Assembly: GCA_001304875.1 (NCBI GenBank)
Contig: BBZO01000011.1
Coordinates: 1 to 64,000, forward strand
Direction of reading: 5' to 3'
DNA from: Clostridia bacterium UC5.1-2E3
GTDB taxonomy: Bacteria > Bacillota > Clostridia > Lachnospirales > Lachnospiraceae
DNA length: 64,000 nucleotides
Shown here piece after piece: positions 49,307-58,550 of the stretch. The translations under genes and the position numbers were made by a program. Position 1 is the first letter of the stretch. Each line of letters starts with the position of its first letter. Below the pieces are notes generated by a model. It was not told the DNA's origin. It was given only the letters and a program-made list of their open reading frames with translations, and did not search any database.

Positions 49307-51501
49307 ATGGAAGAGAAGATTTTATATTTTGACTGCAGCTCGGGAATCAGCGGCGATATGACGGTGGGGGCGCTCCTCGATCTGGGCGCAGCCGGGAAGA
49401 GCTGGAGCGGGTGTTAAGAAGCGCCGGCGTGGACGGATATCATCTGCATTTCGGTAGAACGAAGAAATGCGGGATCGATGCGTTTGATTTTGACGTGCAT
49501 CTGGAAGAGGGGGCGGAGGGGCATGAGCATAGCCATGAACATGCCCACGAGCATAGTCATGAGCACGAACATGAGTATGAGCACACGCACGATCACGAGC
49601 ATGGACATACCCATGCGCATGGCTGCGATCATATGCACGCTCATGACCATGAGCACAGCCACGGCCATGAGCACAGCCATGCTCACGAGCACAGTCACCC
49701 CCACCCCCACCGCAACGTCCAGGACATCTATGCCATCATCGACCGTCTGGACACCAATGCGAATGTGAAGGCGAACGCCCGCCGCATGTTCGACATCGTG
49801 GCGCAGGCGGAGTCGAAGGCGCACGGGATTCCCGTGGAGCAGGTGCATTTCCACGAAGTGGGGGCCATCGATTCCATCGTGGACGTCATCGGTGCGGCAG
49901 TCTGCATGGACAATCTGGGCGCGGAGAAAATCGTGTTTTCCCCGCTCTCCGAGGGGCGCGGCTACGTCCGCTGCCAGCACGGCGTGATGCCGGTGCCGGT
50001 GCCGGCGGTGGCGAATATCGCGGCGGCAAACCATCTCCGTCTGAAACTGACGGAAAACCAGGGCGAGATGGTGACGCCCACGGGCGCAGCCATCGCGGCG
50101 GCCTTCGACAGCAGAGAGAGCCTGCCGGAACATTTTCATATCAAAAAGTGGGAATCGGCGCAGGGAAAAAGGATTTCGAGCAGGCGAATATCCTGCGTGT
50201 CATGTGGATAGAGGCGGAAAAAAAGGAACAGCCTGTGGATAAAGGCCAGATAACTTCCGCCCTTCCTCCCATGTGGTGCTGGAGACCAACATCGACGACT
50301 GCACCGGCGAGGCCCTGGCTTTACCATGGAGCGGCTTCTGGAGGCCGGGGCCGCCGACGCCTGGTACACGCCCATCTACATGAAGAAAAACCGCCCGGCT
50401 TACCTCTTAAAAGCGGTCTGCACCGGGGAGAAGATAGAGAAAATGGAGCGGATCATTTTCACCCACACCACGACCATCGGCCTGCGGAAATACCCGGTGG
50501 AGCGCACGGTTCTGGACCGCCGCCAGGAGACGGTGGACACCGCGTTCGGCCCGGCGAAGGTGAAAATCTGCCGCTATGAAAATCAGACGTTTTTCTACCC
50601 GGAGTACGAGAGCGTCCGGGAAATATGCAGGGCCAGGGACCTTCCTTTCGGCGATGTCTGCCGGGAGATCACTGAAGCCGCGGTCCGGGCGTTTGCGGGG
50701 GAGCGGGGAATGATGAGAAAGCTTGAAGCCTACATGGAACAGCTGGCAAAACAGGATCTCTGCGTGGCATTTTCCGGCGGCGTGGACAGCAGCCTGCTCT
50801 TGAAACTCGCCTGCAGCCAGGCAGAGAAGACAGGCCGCCGGGTGTACGCGGTCACATTTGACACCTGCCTGCACCCGGCCTGCGATCTGGAAAATGCGGC
50901 CCGCGTGGCGAGGGAGATCGGCGCGCAGCACGAGATTCTCCGCGTGAACGAGCTGGAGCTGGACGAAATCAGAAATAATCCGGTCAACCGCTGCTATCTC
51001 TGCAAACGCCACATGTTCACCGTTCTGAAGGACTGGGCCAGGGCGCGGGGCATCACCTGTGTTCTGGACGGCACCAACGAGGACGACCTGCATGTGTACC
51101 GCCCTGGCATCCAGGCGCTAAAGGAGCTGGGAATCGTGAGCCCGCTGGCCGAAAACGGCATCACAAAAGAGGAGGCCAGGCAAATGGCCTCCGCTCTGGG
51201 ACTCTCGGTCAGCAGCCGTCCCTCCACCCCCTGCATGGCCACCCGCCTGCCCTACAATACGCCTCTGGATGTGGAGACGTTAAAGCGGATCGAGGACGGC
51301 GAGGCATTTCTGCGAACCGTGCTGTCGGGAAATATCCGTCTGCGCCTTCACGGGGACGTGGCGCGCCTGGAGGTGGATGAGGGTGCTATGGATGAAGTCT
51401 TAAAAATGAGGAATCGTCTGGTCGATGGGTTAAAGGGACTGGGATTTCGTTACATTTCCCTGGATCTTCAGGGGTTCCGCTCTGGAAGCATGGATGTCTA
51501 A
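49307..51501 (+). CDS. larC-larE: LarC (nickel insertion) joined to LarE (sulfur transferase), four frame breaks
   Basis: LarC starts with [12 protein letters not shown], has a His-rich stretch at 49521-49710 (about 30 His), then [10 protein letters not shown] and T-N-I-D-D-C-T-G. Bases are missing near 49391, 50145, 50240 and 50322. From about 50710 the same frame becomes LarE: P-loop [16 protein letters not shown] and S-T-P-C-M-A-T-R. LarE supplies sulfur to the cofactor, LarC inserts nickel. The CXXC plus third Cys resembles LarE forms with an Fe-S cluster. Total about 733 residues. Confidence 0.85.
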
Positions 51502-52007
51502 GAAATGTGAGCCAGTTCCTGTTCGATGTACTTCGGAACTTCGGCGTAGGGAATTTCCAGCGCGACGGAGAACTCCTCCTGGAGAAGGGATTCCGCTTTC
51601 TTTTTGTACTCCGTGTCGGTCCGGCCGGGTTTCTTTCCCCGCTGGCCCAGCAGGAGGTTTTTCCTGGTGACGGACTTGACCAGACGGATCAGCTCCTCGC
51701 AGGAGTGGGACTGGAGCGAGGCCCGGTAGTAGTCATTTAAGGACTTCTGGTCTCTGGATTCACAGACCCGTTCCTCGATGTCCGGAATCCGGGCGATGAG
51801 GTCGTTTGCCTCGTCGCGGGTCATCACCGGCCGCATAAATTCCGTGGTGTCCACGGGAATGTAGATGGTGCCGCCGGAGCGCAGCTTCGTCAGTGTGTAG
51901 TAATCTTTTTCCGGGTGGGACACAGGGACACCGGAGACCCGACCGATGTCGATGACCTGGCACACGCCGGCAGTACCGTAAATAATGAAGGTGCCTTTTT
52001 TAAACAT
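51498..52007 (-). CDS. carD: CarD-family transcriptional regulator
   Basis: A 169-residue protein. The N-terminal Tudor-like domain (F-I-I-Y-G-T-A-G-V-C-Q-V) contacts the RNA polymerase beta subunit in CarD/CdnL proteins, and the helical C-terminal domain touches promoter DNA. It stabilises open complexes at housekeeping promoters. It is convergent with larE, overlapping by 4 bases. AGGGAGGT precedes the ATG. The frame is intact. Confidence 0.9.
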   Translation of the reverse strand: MFKKGTFIIYGTAGVCQVIDIGRVSGVPVSHPEKDYYTLTKLRSGGTIYIPVDTTEFMRPVMTRDEANDLIARIPDIEERVCESRDQKSLNDYYRASLQSHSCEELIRLVKSVTRKNLLLGQRGKKPGRTDTEYKKKAESLLQEEFSVALEIPYAEVPKYIEQELAHIS

Positions 52008-52198
52008 GTGTTTACCTCCCTTGTATATATAAATATTTTACCATTTTATGGGCGGCTATTCAAAGGTAAATTGCGCTCTGCGAAAAAGTTTGTGAAATCT
52101 GCGCACGCAGTGCCGCGCCCCCGTTGTGGAAAATGCCCCCAGGAATGAAGCCCGGCCCGCGGGAATAAAATATACAGAAAAATGCCCGCGGGTGTTCT

Positions 52199-52723
52199 AT
52201 GAAAATAATTCTGTTTCTCTCTGATTATCTGGTTCCCCTGATTCTGTTTTATATAGTAGGTTTTGCGGTTCTGTCCCGCCGTCCGGTGTTTGACGACTTC
52301 ATCTCCGGGGCGAAAAACGGGATGCGGACGGTGGTGGGGATTCTGCCACGCTCATCGGGCTGATGACGGCGGTGGGGGTGCTCCGGGGCCTCGGGATTTC
52401 TGGAGGCGCTGTCCTCGGCACTGGAGGGGCCTGCGGGGCTTCTCCACATTCCCGGCGAGGTGGTTCCCGTCATTCTGGTGCGCCTGGTTTCCAGCTCGGC
52501 GGCGGTGGGGCTTCTGCTGGATATTTTTAAGCAGTTCGGGCCGGACTCCTATCTGGGAGTGATGGTCTCGATTCTGGAGAGCTGCACGGAGACAGTTTTT
52601 TACACCATGTCCGTGTACTTTATGACGGCCAGGGTCACGAAAACCCGCTGGACGCTGGCCGGCGCGCTGACGGCCACCGCTGCCGGAGTCACAGCCAGTA
52701 TTTGGCTGGCGGCCATGGTTTGA
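52199..52723 (+). CDS. spmB: Spore maturation protein B (two compensating frame breaks)
   Basis: It begins I-L-F-L-S-D-Y-L-V-P-L-I-L-F-Y and has F-D-D-F-I-S-G-A-K-N-G, V-R-L-V-S-S-S-A and E-S-C-T-E-T-V-F-Y, all SpmB motifs. Between 52347 and 52390 the frame is disturbed by one missing base and one extra G, which cancel, so the total stays 175 residues. It should act with SpmA, here 11.5 kb upstream. No ribosome site is obvious before the ATG. Confidence 0.85.
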
Positions 52724-52809
52724 TGTTGAATTTTCCGGAAATAGAATATACTGGTGACCATGCAGCGTTTGACGACTTGAGATTTGCGACAGAATTTGAG
52801 GTTACATAA

Positions 52810-54490
52810 ATGAGACGACAGAATTGGGCCATACTGATACTATTGATTGTGCTTGTGATGGCGGGAACGGCCGCTGTGGCGGTGATGCATAAGCGGAAGA
52901 CAGCATCCGCGGAGCGCCGGTGTCGGGCATGGAAAGTCCTGGGACAGAGGATGCGGGAGAAACGGCGGAGACGGAGCGCGCGGCGGAGGAGAGCTCCGGG
53001 GCGGCCGGAAAGCCTGGGGCATCCGGGGACAGGGATGAATCAGCCGGCGGCGAAGATAGAACGGCTGGCGGCGAGGAGGAAACAGCCGGAGGGAAGGCCG
53101 GGACGCCCGAAGAAGAAGCGGAAGCGGCGGGCGGAAAAACCGGGACATCCGGCGATGAAAACGAAACGGCCGGCGGCAAGGCGGGAGCGACAACAGATGG
53201 AAAAACCGGGACAGCCGGAGTCGTGCCAGGAACCGCAGATGGTGCCGGGGACGATCAGAAAAAACAGCCCCCCACCATCGTCTGGATGTCGGACATCCAC
53301 TATCTGACGCCGGCGCTGACGGACTATGGCCCCAGCTTCCAGGCCGCCGTGGAGGCGGACGACGGAAAACTGACAGGCTACACGCCGCAGCTTCTGGAGG
53401 CATTTATCGATGAAGTGATAGAACTTCATCCGGACGCTCTGGTTCTGGGCGGCGACGTTACGTTCAACGGGGAGAAGCAGAGCCACATCGATCTGTCGGA
53501 GCGGCTCAGACGGGTACAGGATGCGGGCGTTCAGGTGCTTATGATGCCGGGAAACCACGACCTGAGCAACCACAATGCGGTTTCCTTCTCCGGGGACACA
53601 AGGACGCATGTGGAATCTGTGAACGGGCAGGAATTTTATGAGATTTATCACGACTACGGTTTCGACCAGGCGGTGAGCCGCGATCCGGCGTCATTGAGTT
53701 ATATTTATGAGCTGGATGAGGAAAACTGGCTCCTTCTTCTGGATTCCTGTCAGTATGAGGACGGCAACAAGGTGGATGGGCGCATCCGCGAGGCGACCTA
53801 TGAATGGATGACTGGTATCGTGACGGAGGCTGTGGAGCGCGGCATCACGGTGATTCCCATGGCTCACCACAATCTGATGGACGAGAGCAGGCTTTTCACG
53901 ACAGAGTGCACCATGGCGGACAATGAGCGTCTGATTGCTCTTCTGGAATCCTGGCGCTGCCCGGTGTTTATGAGCGGGCATCTGCATCTGCAGCGGATGT
54001 TAAAGCATGAGACCGGCGAGGACTATGGAATCTATGAGATCGTGGGCGGTTCATTTTCCATCCCTCCCTGCAAATACGGGATTATGGAATGGAAGGAGGA
54101 CGGCACGCTCGATTACCGCACAAAGGAGCTGGATATGGCCGCCTGGTGGAGAGGAATGCCGTCACGGACGAAAATCTGCTGAATTTCTCCCAGTACGCCT
54201 ACAATTTCCTCTTAAACAGCGTGGGCGCGAAAATGGCTTCCAGGGATCTGGAGTACCTTCCCAGGGGCCAGGAGCAGGCCATGAAGGATCTATACGTGAA
54301 GGTCTATGAGAGCTACTGCCAGGGCGTGTACGTGGACATGACCCAGATGGAGCAGGCGCAGAATTACTGGATGTGGGAGCGCAACCGGCCGGACTCGGAT
54401 TCCAGGAGAAAGCTGGATATCATGATCAACGATGCGTATTCGGATAACCGGCAGATAGTGATTCCCATTTATAAGAAATCCGCGCAATAA
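52810..54490 (+). CDS. Membrane-anchored metallophosphoesterase with repetitive linker (two frame breaks)
   Basis: A single N-terminal helix (I-L-I-L-L-I-V-L-V-M-A) is followed by about 115 residues of repeats rich in Gly, Ala, Glu and Thr, then a calcineurin-like domain: M-S-D-I-H-Y, L-G-G-D-V-T, M-P-G-N-H-D and S-G-H-L-H. The enzyme domain should lie outside the membrane. Bases are missing near 52917 and near 54147 (A-A-W-V-E-R-N expected). About 561 residues. The substrate is unknown; similar proteins are annotated as 3',5'-cyclic nucleotide phosphodiesterase-like. Confidence 0.85.
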
Positions 54491-54538
54491 TGAGCTTTTC
54501 GGCCTGCAAACATAAAGAATTTTTAAGAATTTCGACGG

Positions 54539-54567
54539 TTGCCTAGAAATAAAGAATATTGTATAAT
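54539..54567 (+). promoter_or_regulatory. Promoter of the MarR gene
   Basis: -35 TTGCCT (54539-54544), 17-base spacer, -10 TATAAT (54562-54567). Confidence 0.6.
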
Positions 54568-54605
54568 CGTTTAGAAGCGTTTGTAAGCGCAGGATGAGAG
54601 GGAGA

Positions 54606-55052
54606 ATGGTGGACAACTACGAGACTTTGAATGAAGTATTGGTGCGGCTGTTTCGTGATATCATGGACATCGAGCAGACGGCGATTATCAATCAGGAGTT
54701 CAAGGATATTACCAACAACGACATGCACGTCATCGAAGCCATCGGAATCGGCGCGCCCAAGAACATGTCTTCCATCGCAAAGGAGCTGTCCGTGACCGTG
54801 GGAACACTGACCATTGCCATGAACAGCCTGGTAAAAAAAGGGTATGTTGTGCGCCGCCGCGGCGATGCAGACCGCAGAGTTGTATACATTTCCCTGTCTG
54901 ACAGGGGACGAAGCGCTTACGAACACCACGCGCGTTTTCACCGCGAGATGATACAGAGCGTGATGGAGGAATTGGAACCGGGAGAGCTGGAGACGCTTAT
55001 AAGGGCGTTAACAAAGCTGAACGACTGGTTCCGGGGTTGGAAAAAGGAATGA
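54606..55052 (+). CDS. MarR-family regulator resembling FabT
   Basis: About 148 residues with a winged helix (S-S-I-A-K-E-L-S-V-T-V-G-T-L-T-I-A-M-N-S-L-V-K-K-G-Y-type segment) and the wing R-G-D-A-D-R-R-V-V-Y-I-S-L. The V-T-V-G-T-L-T recognition region and the overall plan resemble FabT of streptococci, the repressor of fatty-acid synthesis genes. ATG 54606 follows GAGGGAG; ATG 54594 is also in frame. It lies 42 kb from the fab operon, but that operon carries FabT-like palindromes. Assignment as FabT is inference. Confidence 0.75.
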   Translation: MVDNYETLNEVLVRLFRDIMDIEQTAIINQEFKDITNNDMHVIEAIGIGAPKNMSSIAKELSVTVGTLTIAMNSLVKKGYVVRRRGDADRRVVYISLSDRGRSAYEHHARFHREMIQSVMEELEPGELETLIRALTKLNDWFRGWKKE

Positions 55053-55073
55053 CAAAGGAGGCTTCATAAGAAG

Positions 55074-55664
55074 ATGAAGAAAATATCACTGTTTATTTTG
55101 GGCGCGATGCTCGCCCTCACGCTGACGGCATGTTCCGGATCTGGAAACGAGAGCGCCGCAGGCACCAGCGGGGCTGCGAACGGGGCGGCGGCTCAGACGG
55201 CTCCCGACGGTGTGGCGGTGCAGCAGACCGAGGACGGCCTGGCAGATAAGATGAAACCGGTGGAGGATGCGGAGCCCGCGCAGATCATCACGGTTTACCA
55301 CAGCAACGACGACGCCACCGGCGCTGTGCAGACTCTGGACGGCCTGGACGGGGACGCGATCACTGCCGAGGGACTGGTGGACAAGCTCATCGAGTACGGC
55401 GTGCTGGACGAGGGCACGGAGGTTGTCGATTTTACCATCAGCGATAAGGTGGGAACCCTGGATCTTTCCCAGGTTCCGTCATCTCTGGGGACTTCCGGAG
55501 AACTCATTATGCTGACCTGTATCGGCAATACGTTTGTGGAGAATTTTGAGCTGGACAGCCTCAAGCTTCTGGTGAACGGGGACAATTACTCCAGCGGACA
55601 TATTGAGCAGGGAGACGACGATTATCTGACGTATAACAGCAAGTATAAGACGTTGGGCGAATAA
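55074..55664 (+). CDS. GerMN-domain lipoprotein
   Basis: A signal peptide with lipobox L-T-A-C is followed by a Gly/Ala/Ser-rich spacer and a domain with V-Y-H-S-N-D-D-A and I-M-L-T-C-I-G-N-T-F, resembling the GerMN (sporulation and germination) domain. 196 residues, frame intact, strong AAAGGAGG ribosome site. It starts 21 bases after the MarR stop, so both are probably co-transcribed. Role unknown, presumably on the outer face of the membrane. Confidence 0.75.
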   Translation: MKKISLFILGAMLALTLTACSGSGNESAAGTSGAANGAAAQTAPDGVAVQQTEDGLADKMKPVEDAEPAQIITVYHSNDDATGAVQTLDGLDGDAITAEGLVDKLIEYGVLDEGTEVVDFTISDKVGTLDLSQVPSSLGTSGELIMLTCIGNTFVENFELDSLKLLVNGDNYSSGHIEQGDDDYLTYNSKYKTLGE

Positions 55665-55680
55665 GATGTTTGAATGAAGA

Positions 55681-55727
55681 CCGGCGGCTGTGTCATCTGG
55701 GAAAGTGACGCGGCCGCCGGGTTTTTG
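55681..55727 (+). terminator. Terminator after the GerMN lipoprotein gene
   Basis: CCGGCGGC (55681-55688) pairs with GCCGCCGG (55713-55720), followed by GTTTTTG. Confidence 0.8.
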
Positions 55728-55729
55728 TA

Positions 55730-55758
55730 TTGACATTGTAAACAAAAAAACATACAAT
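55730..55758 (+). promoter_or_regulatory. Promoter of the relB-like antitoxin gene
   Basis: -35 TTGACA (55730-55735), 17-base spacer, -10 TACAAT (55753-55758), immediately after the preceding terminator. Confidence 0.7.
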
Positions 55759-55783
55759 AAATATAGAGAAAGGGATGATTACT

Positions 55784-56064
55784 GTGGCAAATACAAGTAT
55801 AAATATTCGTATGGATGCGGATTTAAAAAACAATTTGAAGCGTTTTGTGCGGATATGGGAATGACCATGACGACTGCTATCAATGTTTTTGCGCGAAAAG
55901 CGGTGAGAGAGAACAGGATACCTTTTGAAATCAGCGGAGATGTGCCAAATACTGAAACGGTCGAGGCGATTCGTGAAGTTAAAAGGATGAAGGCTGATCC
56001 GGAGTTTGGCAAAACCTATTCCAATGTTGATCAGATGATGGAGGAATTGCTTTCGGATGTATAA
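55784..56064 (+). CDS. RelB/DinJ-family antitoxin (one frame break)
   Basis: A ribbon-helix-helix protein: N-T-S-I-N-I-R-M-D-A-D-L-K, then D-M-G-M-T-M-T-T-A-I-N-V-F-A-R-K and the C-terminal toxin-wrapping region. An A is missing in the run near 55831 (L-K-K-Q-F-E-A-F expected). The start is probably GTG 55784, nine bases after AGAAAGGG; ATG 55775 is also in frame. About 94 residues. It overlaps a decayed YafQ-type toxin by 8 bases. Confidence 0.85.
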
Positions 56065-56205
56065 CATAAGGCCGACTACAAAGGTTTCAAAAAGATTTGA
56101 AGAGAATAAAAAAGCGAGGTTATGATATCTCTCTGTTGGCCGAAATAAATTAAAAAGCTGGCAGCAGGAGAGACACTGCCTGAAAAGAACAGAGATCTGT
56201 TTTAG
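56057..56205 (+). pseudogene. Remnant of a YafQ-type toxin
   Basis: After two frame repairs the sequence reads M-Y-N-I-R-P-T-T, F-Q-K-D-L-K-R-I-K-K-R-G-Y-D-I-S-L-L and A-A-G-E-T-L-P-E-K-N-R-D-L-F, then stops. A normal YafQ has about 90 residues, with catalytic His/Asp residues after the E-K-x-R-D segment; here they are missing and only about 49 codons remain. YafQ proteins often end D-L-F, so an internal deletion joining both ends is likely. The toxin is predicted to be inactive. Confidence 0.65.
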
Positions 56206-56235
56206 AGGCGCCAGGAGAATCTGGCGCCTCTTTTC
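56204..56235 (+). terminator. Terminator after the toxin remnant
   Basis: AGAGGCGCCAG pairs perfectly with CTGGCGCCTCT around GAGAAT, followed by TTTTC. It overlaps the stop codon of the remnant. Confidence 0.85.
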
Positions 56236-56243
56236 AAATCACT

Positions 56244-56510
56244 TCACCCGTCCTGCCAGTTCTGCATCACTCCGCCCTCATGGGAAGGACGTGCCGTCAC
56301 GGCATATAGGGAGAGGAAGGCCGCCTCGATCATCTGCCGCAGCGTGGAACCACCCACATTTTTCACATCCAGGTTCAGATATTTTTCAATGATTTTTTCC
56401 ATAGCGGGTACACCGCCTGCCTCGTACAGGTCGATGACCGAGTAGGGCCCCGCTGGCCGGACGCCGCAGATGCAGGGGATCTCCTCTTGGTGGTCAAACT
56501 CATCCCTGAT
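56244..56510 (-). pseudogene. IlvD/Edd-family dehydratase fragment
   Basis: About 88 codons read I-P-C-I-C-G-V-R-P-A-G-P-Y-S-V, L-Y-E-A-G-G-V-P-A-M and N-V-G-G-S-T-L-R-Q, then E-G-G-V-M. This matches an internal part of dihydroxyacid/sugar-acid dehydratases (normally 550-600 residues). There is no start region and no Fe-S N-terminus, so it is a relic, perhaps of a sugar-acid dehydratase belonging to the neighbouring region. Confidence 0.6.
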
Positions 56511-56646
56511 TAAGCAGGCATACAGCCATCACGATATCATGGAAGCGCTGTTAAAAAGAGATCCAGATGCGGCGGCCGAAGCGATGGCCGCGCACCTGGA
56601 TAACATTCTGATTCCTTTGAGAGAAAAACGGGACAGGGAAGTCTAG
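56503..56646 (+). pseudogene. C-terminal fragment of a GntR/FadR-type regulator
   Basis: The last 47 codons read S-H-H-D-I-M-E-A-L-L-K-R-D-P-D-A-A-A-E-A-M and A-A-H-L-D-N-I, the end of an FCD effector domain including one metal-site His. The DNA-binding part is absent. It abuts the IlvD fragment on the other strand and overlaps the SDR stop. Confidence 0.6.
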
Positions 56647-57391
56647 TACCAAACGCCAACGCCCCGCCGTCCACGGCGAAGTCCTGTCCGGTGATATAGC
56701 TGGCGTCCGGGCCGCAGAGGAAGCGGGCCATGGCGCCTAAATCTCTCGTGTCGCCGTAAGCGTGGAACGGCATGCGGCCCAGGATTTTCTGCTCTCTGGC
56801 CGGATCGGCCACCTGGTCCAGCATCTTGCTCTTAAACCAGCCAGGGGCGATGCTGTTGACACAGATGTTGTCGCCGGCCCACTCCACGGCCAGGCCTCTG
56901 GTCATGGCCAGGACGGCGCCTTTGCTGGTGCAGTAGGGAACTACCTCGGAGAAGCCCAAGTGGGCGCTCATGCTGGTGATGTTGACGATGCGGCCGCGGC
57001 CCTCGGATTTCTTAAGATACGGGAAGCAGAGCTTGCTCATCTCGAATACATATTTCACGTTCACGTTCATCACATGGTCGAATTTGTCCATGGGGAACTC
57101 CTCGGCGCGGCATTTGAAGGTGGCGCCGGCGTTGTTCACCAGGAAATCCAGACATCCATTATTTTTTTCCGTAATTTCCTTTAAAAGCGCTTCCATGGCG
57201 GCGGTGTCGCCGATGTCGCCTTTCACGTGGATGACGCCCTCGGAGCTGATGCCCACGCCCTCCTTCGGAGCGCCGGTGCGGCTGATGGCGTAGACGGTGG
57301 CTCCGGCCTCAGCCATCACATTGGCGATCTGGAAACCGATGCCGCTGCTGGCGCCGGTGACGATTCCAACTTTTCCCTGTAACTCTGACAT
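56643..57391 (-). CDS. Short-chain dehydrogenase/reductase (one frame break at the C-terminus)
   Basis: NAD(P)-binding T-G-A-S-S-G-I-G, N-N-A-G-A, catalytic S-M-S-A-H and Y-C-T-S-K, C-terminal D-F-A-V-D-G-G-A-L-A-F-G. Read literally it runs on past the normal end into remnant DNA; a missing G near 56650 explains this, and the true end would be G-Y-stop, for about 250 residues. The neighbourhood (LacI, dehydratase, TRAP) suggests oxidation of a sugar acid, e.g. a gluconate-type substrate, but this is inference. Confidence 0.85.
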
Positions 57392-57471
57392 TTTTTATTC
57401 CTCCTGTCGATGATTTGATGTATAATGAGTGTAAAAATAACTGTAAATTTTAATTGAAAGGTGCGGTCCCA

Positions 57472-58544
57472 GTGAATACAAAAGTGACTATCCGGGACGT
57501 GGCGGAGCGGGCTGGCGTCTCCATCAGCTCGGTGCATTTTGCCCTCAGCGGAAAGGCGGGCGTCAGCGACGAGACCCGCGAGCGGATCCGCCGGACGGCC
57601 GAGGAGATGGGCTATCAGCCCAACACGCTTGCCTCCAGTCTGAAACGAAGCACCCAGCGCATCGCGATCCTGCTTCCGACGCAGGAGGGCGGCGGCCAGT
57701 ATTACTACCGGCCGGTCTGGCGCGGGTGCATGACTACCTCTCAAAAGTGAATATGAATCTGGAGTGCATTGAGCTTCCCTATTCCAGCGAGGACAAGGGC
57801 GAGGTGTTTGCAAGGCTCAAGAAGCTGGTGGCGGAGAACGATATCCACGGGATTCTGACCGTGGGCCATATCGACGAGCTCTCCACCGCCGCCGACTGGA
57901 AAGAGATCGGAAACCAGGGGATCGCCGTGGTTGTCATCAACTCTGAGCACAAGTTCAGCGACTGTCTCTGCTGTGTCCTGCCGGAGTACGAGGTCATCGG
58001 CCGCACCATGGCGGAGCTCATCACCAGCAATATTCCGGGCTTTGGGAGCATTTTCCTGTGTGCGGGAAACCCGAAGTGGGATGCCCATGCCCTGGTGGTG
58101 AAAGGCTTCAAGGATTACCTCGAGGAAAACAAATGCACCAATTTAGTCTATAAAAATCACTCCTGGACCATGGACGAGATCAACTATGTGAACATTTTCC
58201 AGGAGGTTTCGCGCCCCGACGTGGCCGCCTGCTGCAGCGTCTACTCCCAGGGAACCATCCTTCTGGGGCAGGCTCTGGAGGAGAGCGGGAAGGCCGGGCG
58301 CGTGTACGCCGTGGGCTCGGATCTCTCCGATGTCACCGCCGACCGCATCCGGCGGTCTGTCTTAAATACCGTGATTCAGAAAAATCCTTATGCCCAGGGG
58401 TACGTGGGTATCCGCACGCTGGCGGAGTATCTGATCCGCGGCAAGGCCCCGGAGCAGAAAAAGGTCTTCGTGGGCAGCGAGGTCGTGCTCAGAAGCAACC
58501 TGGTGATGTATGAGCACGAGCAGTACCGCTATCTGTTCTTATAG
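57472..58544 (+). CDS. LacI-family transcriptional regulator (one frame break)
   Basis: The HTH reads T-I-R-D-V-A-E-R-A-G-V-S-I-S-S-V-H, followed by a periplasmic-binding-like effector domain. The start is GTG 57472 behind AAAGGTG. A base is missing near 57723; about 358 residues in all. It is divergent from the SDR gene and upstream of the dehydratase/TRAP genes. Palindromes AAAACGTTTT at 59703 and 59924, typical LacI-type operators, mark its probable targets. Confidence 0.88.
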
Positions 58545-58550
58545 GGAGGT

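Noticed and set aside
49521-49710. CRISPR-like or tandem repeat array
   Set aside because: The periodicity is explained by alternating His codons in LarC; there are no spacers of constant length.
49307-50330. Programmed ribosomal frameshift in larC, as known for larC1/larC2 of Lactobacillus plantarum
   Set aside because: Four separate breaks occur in this gene and similar breaks occur throughout the window, so error is the simpler explanation here.
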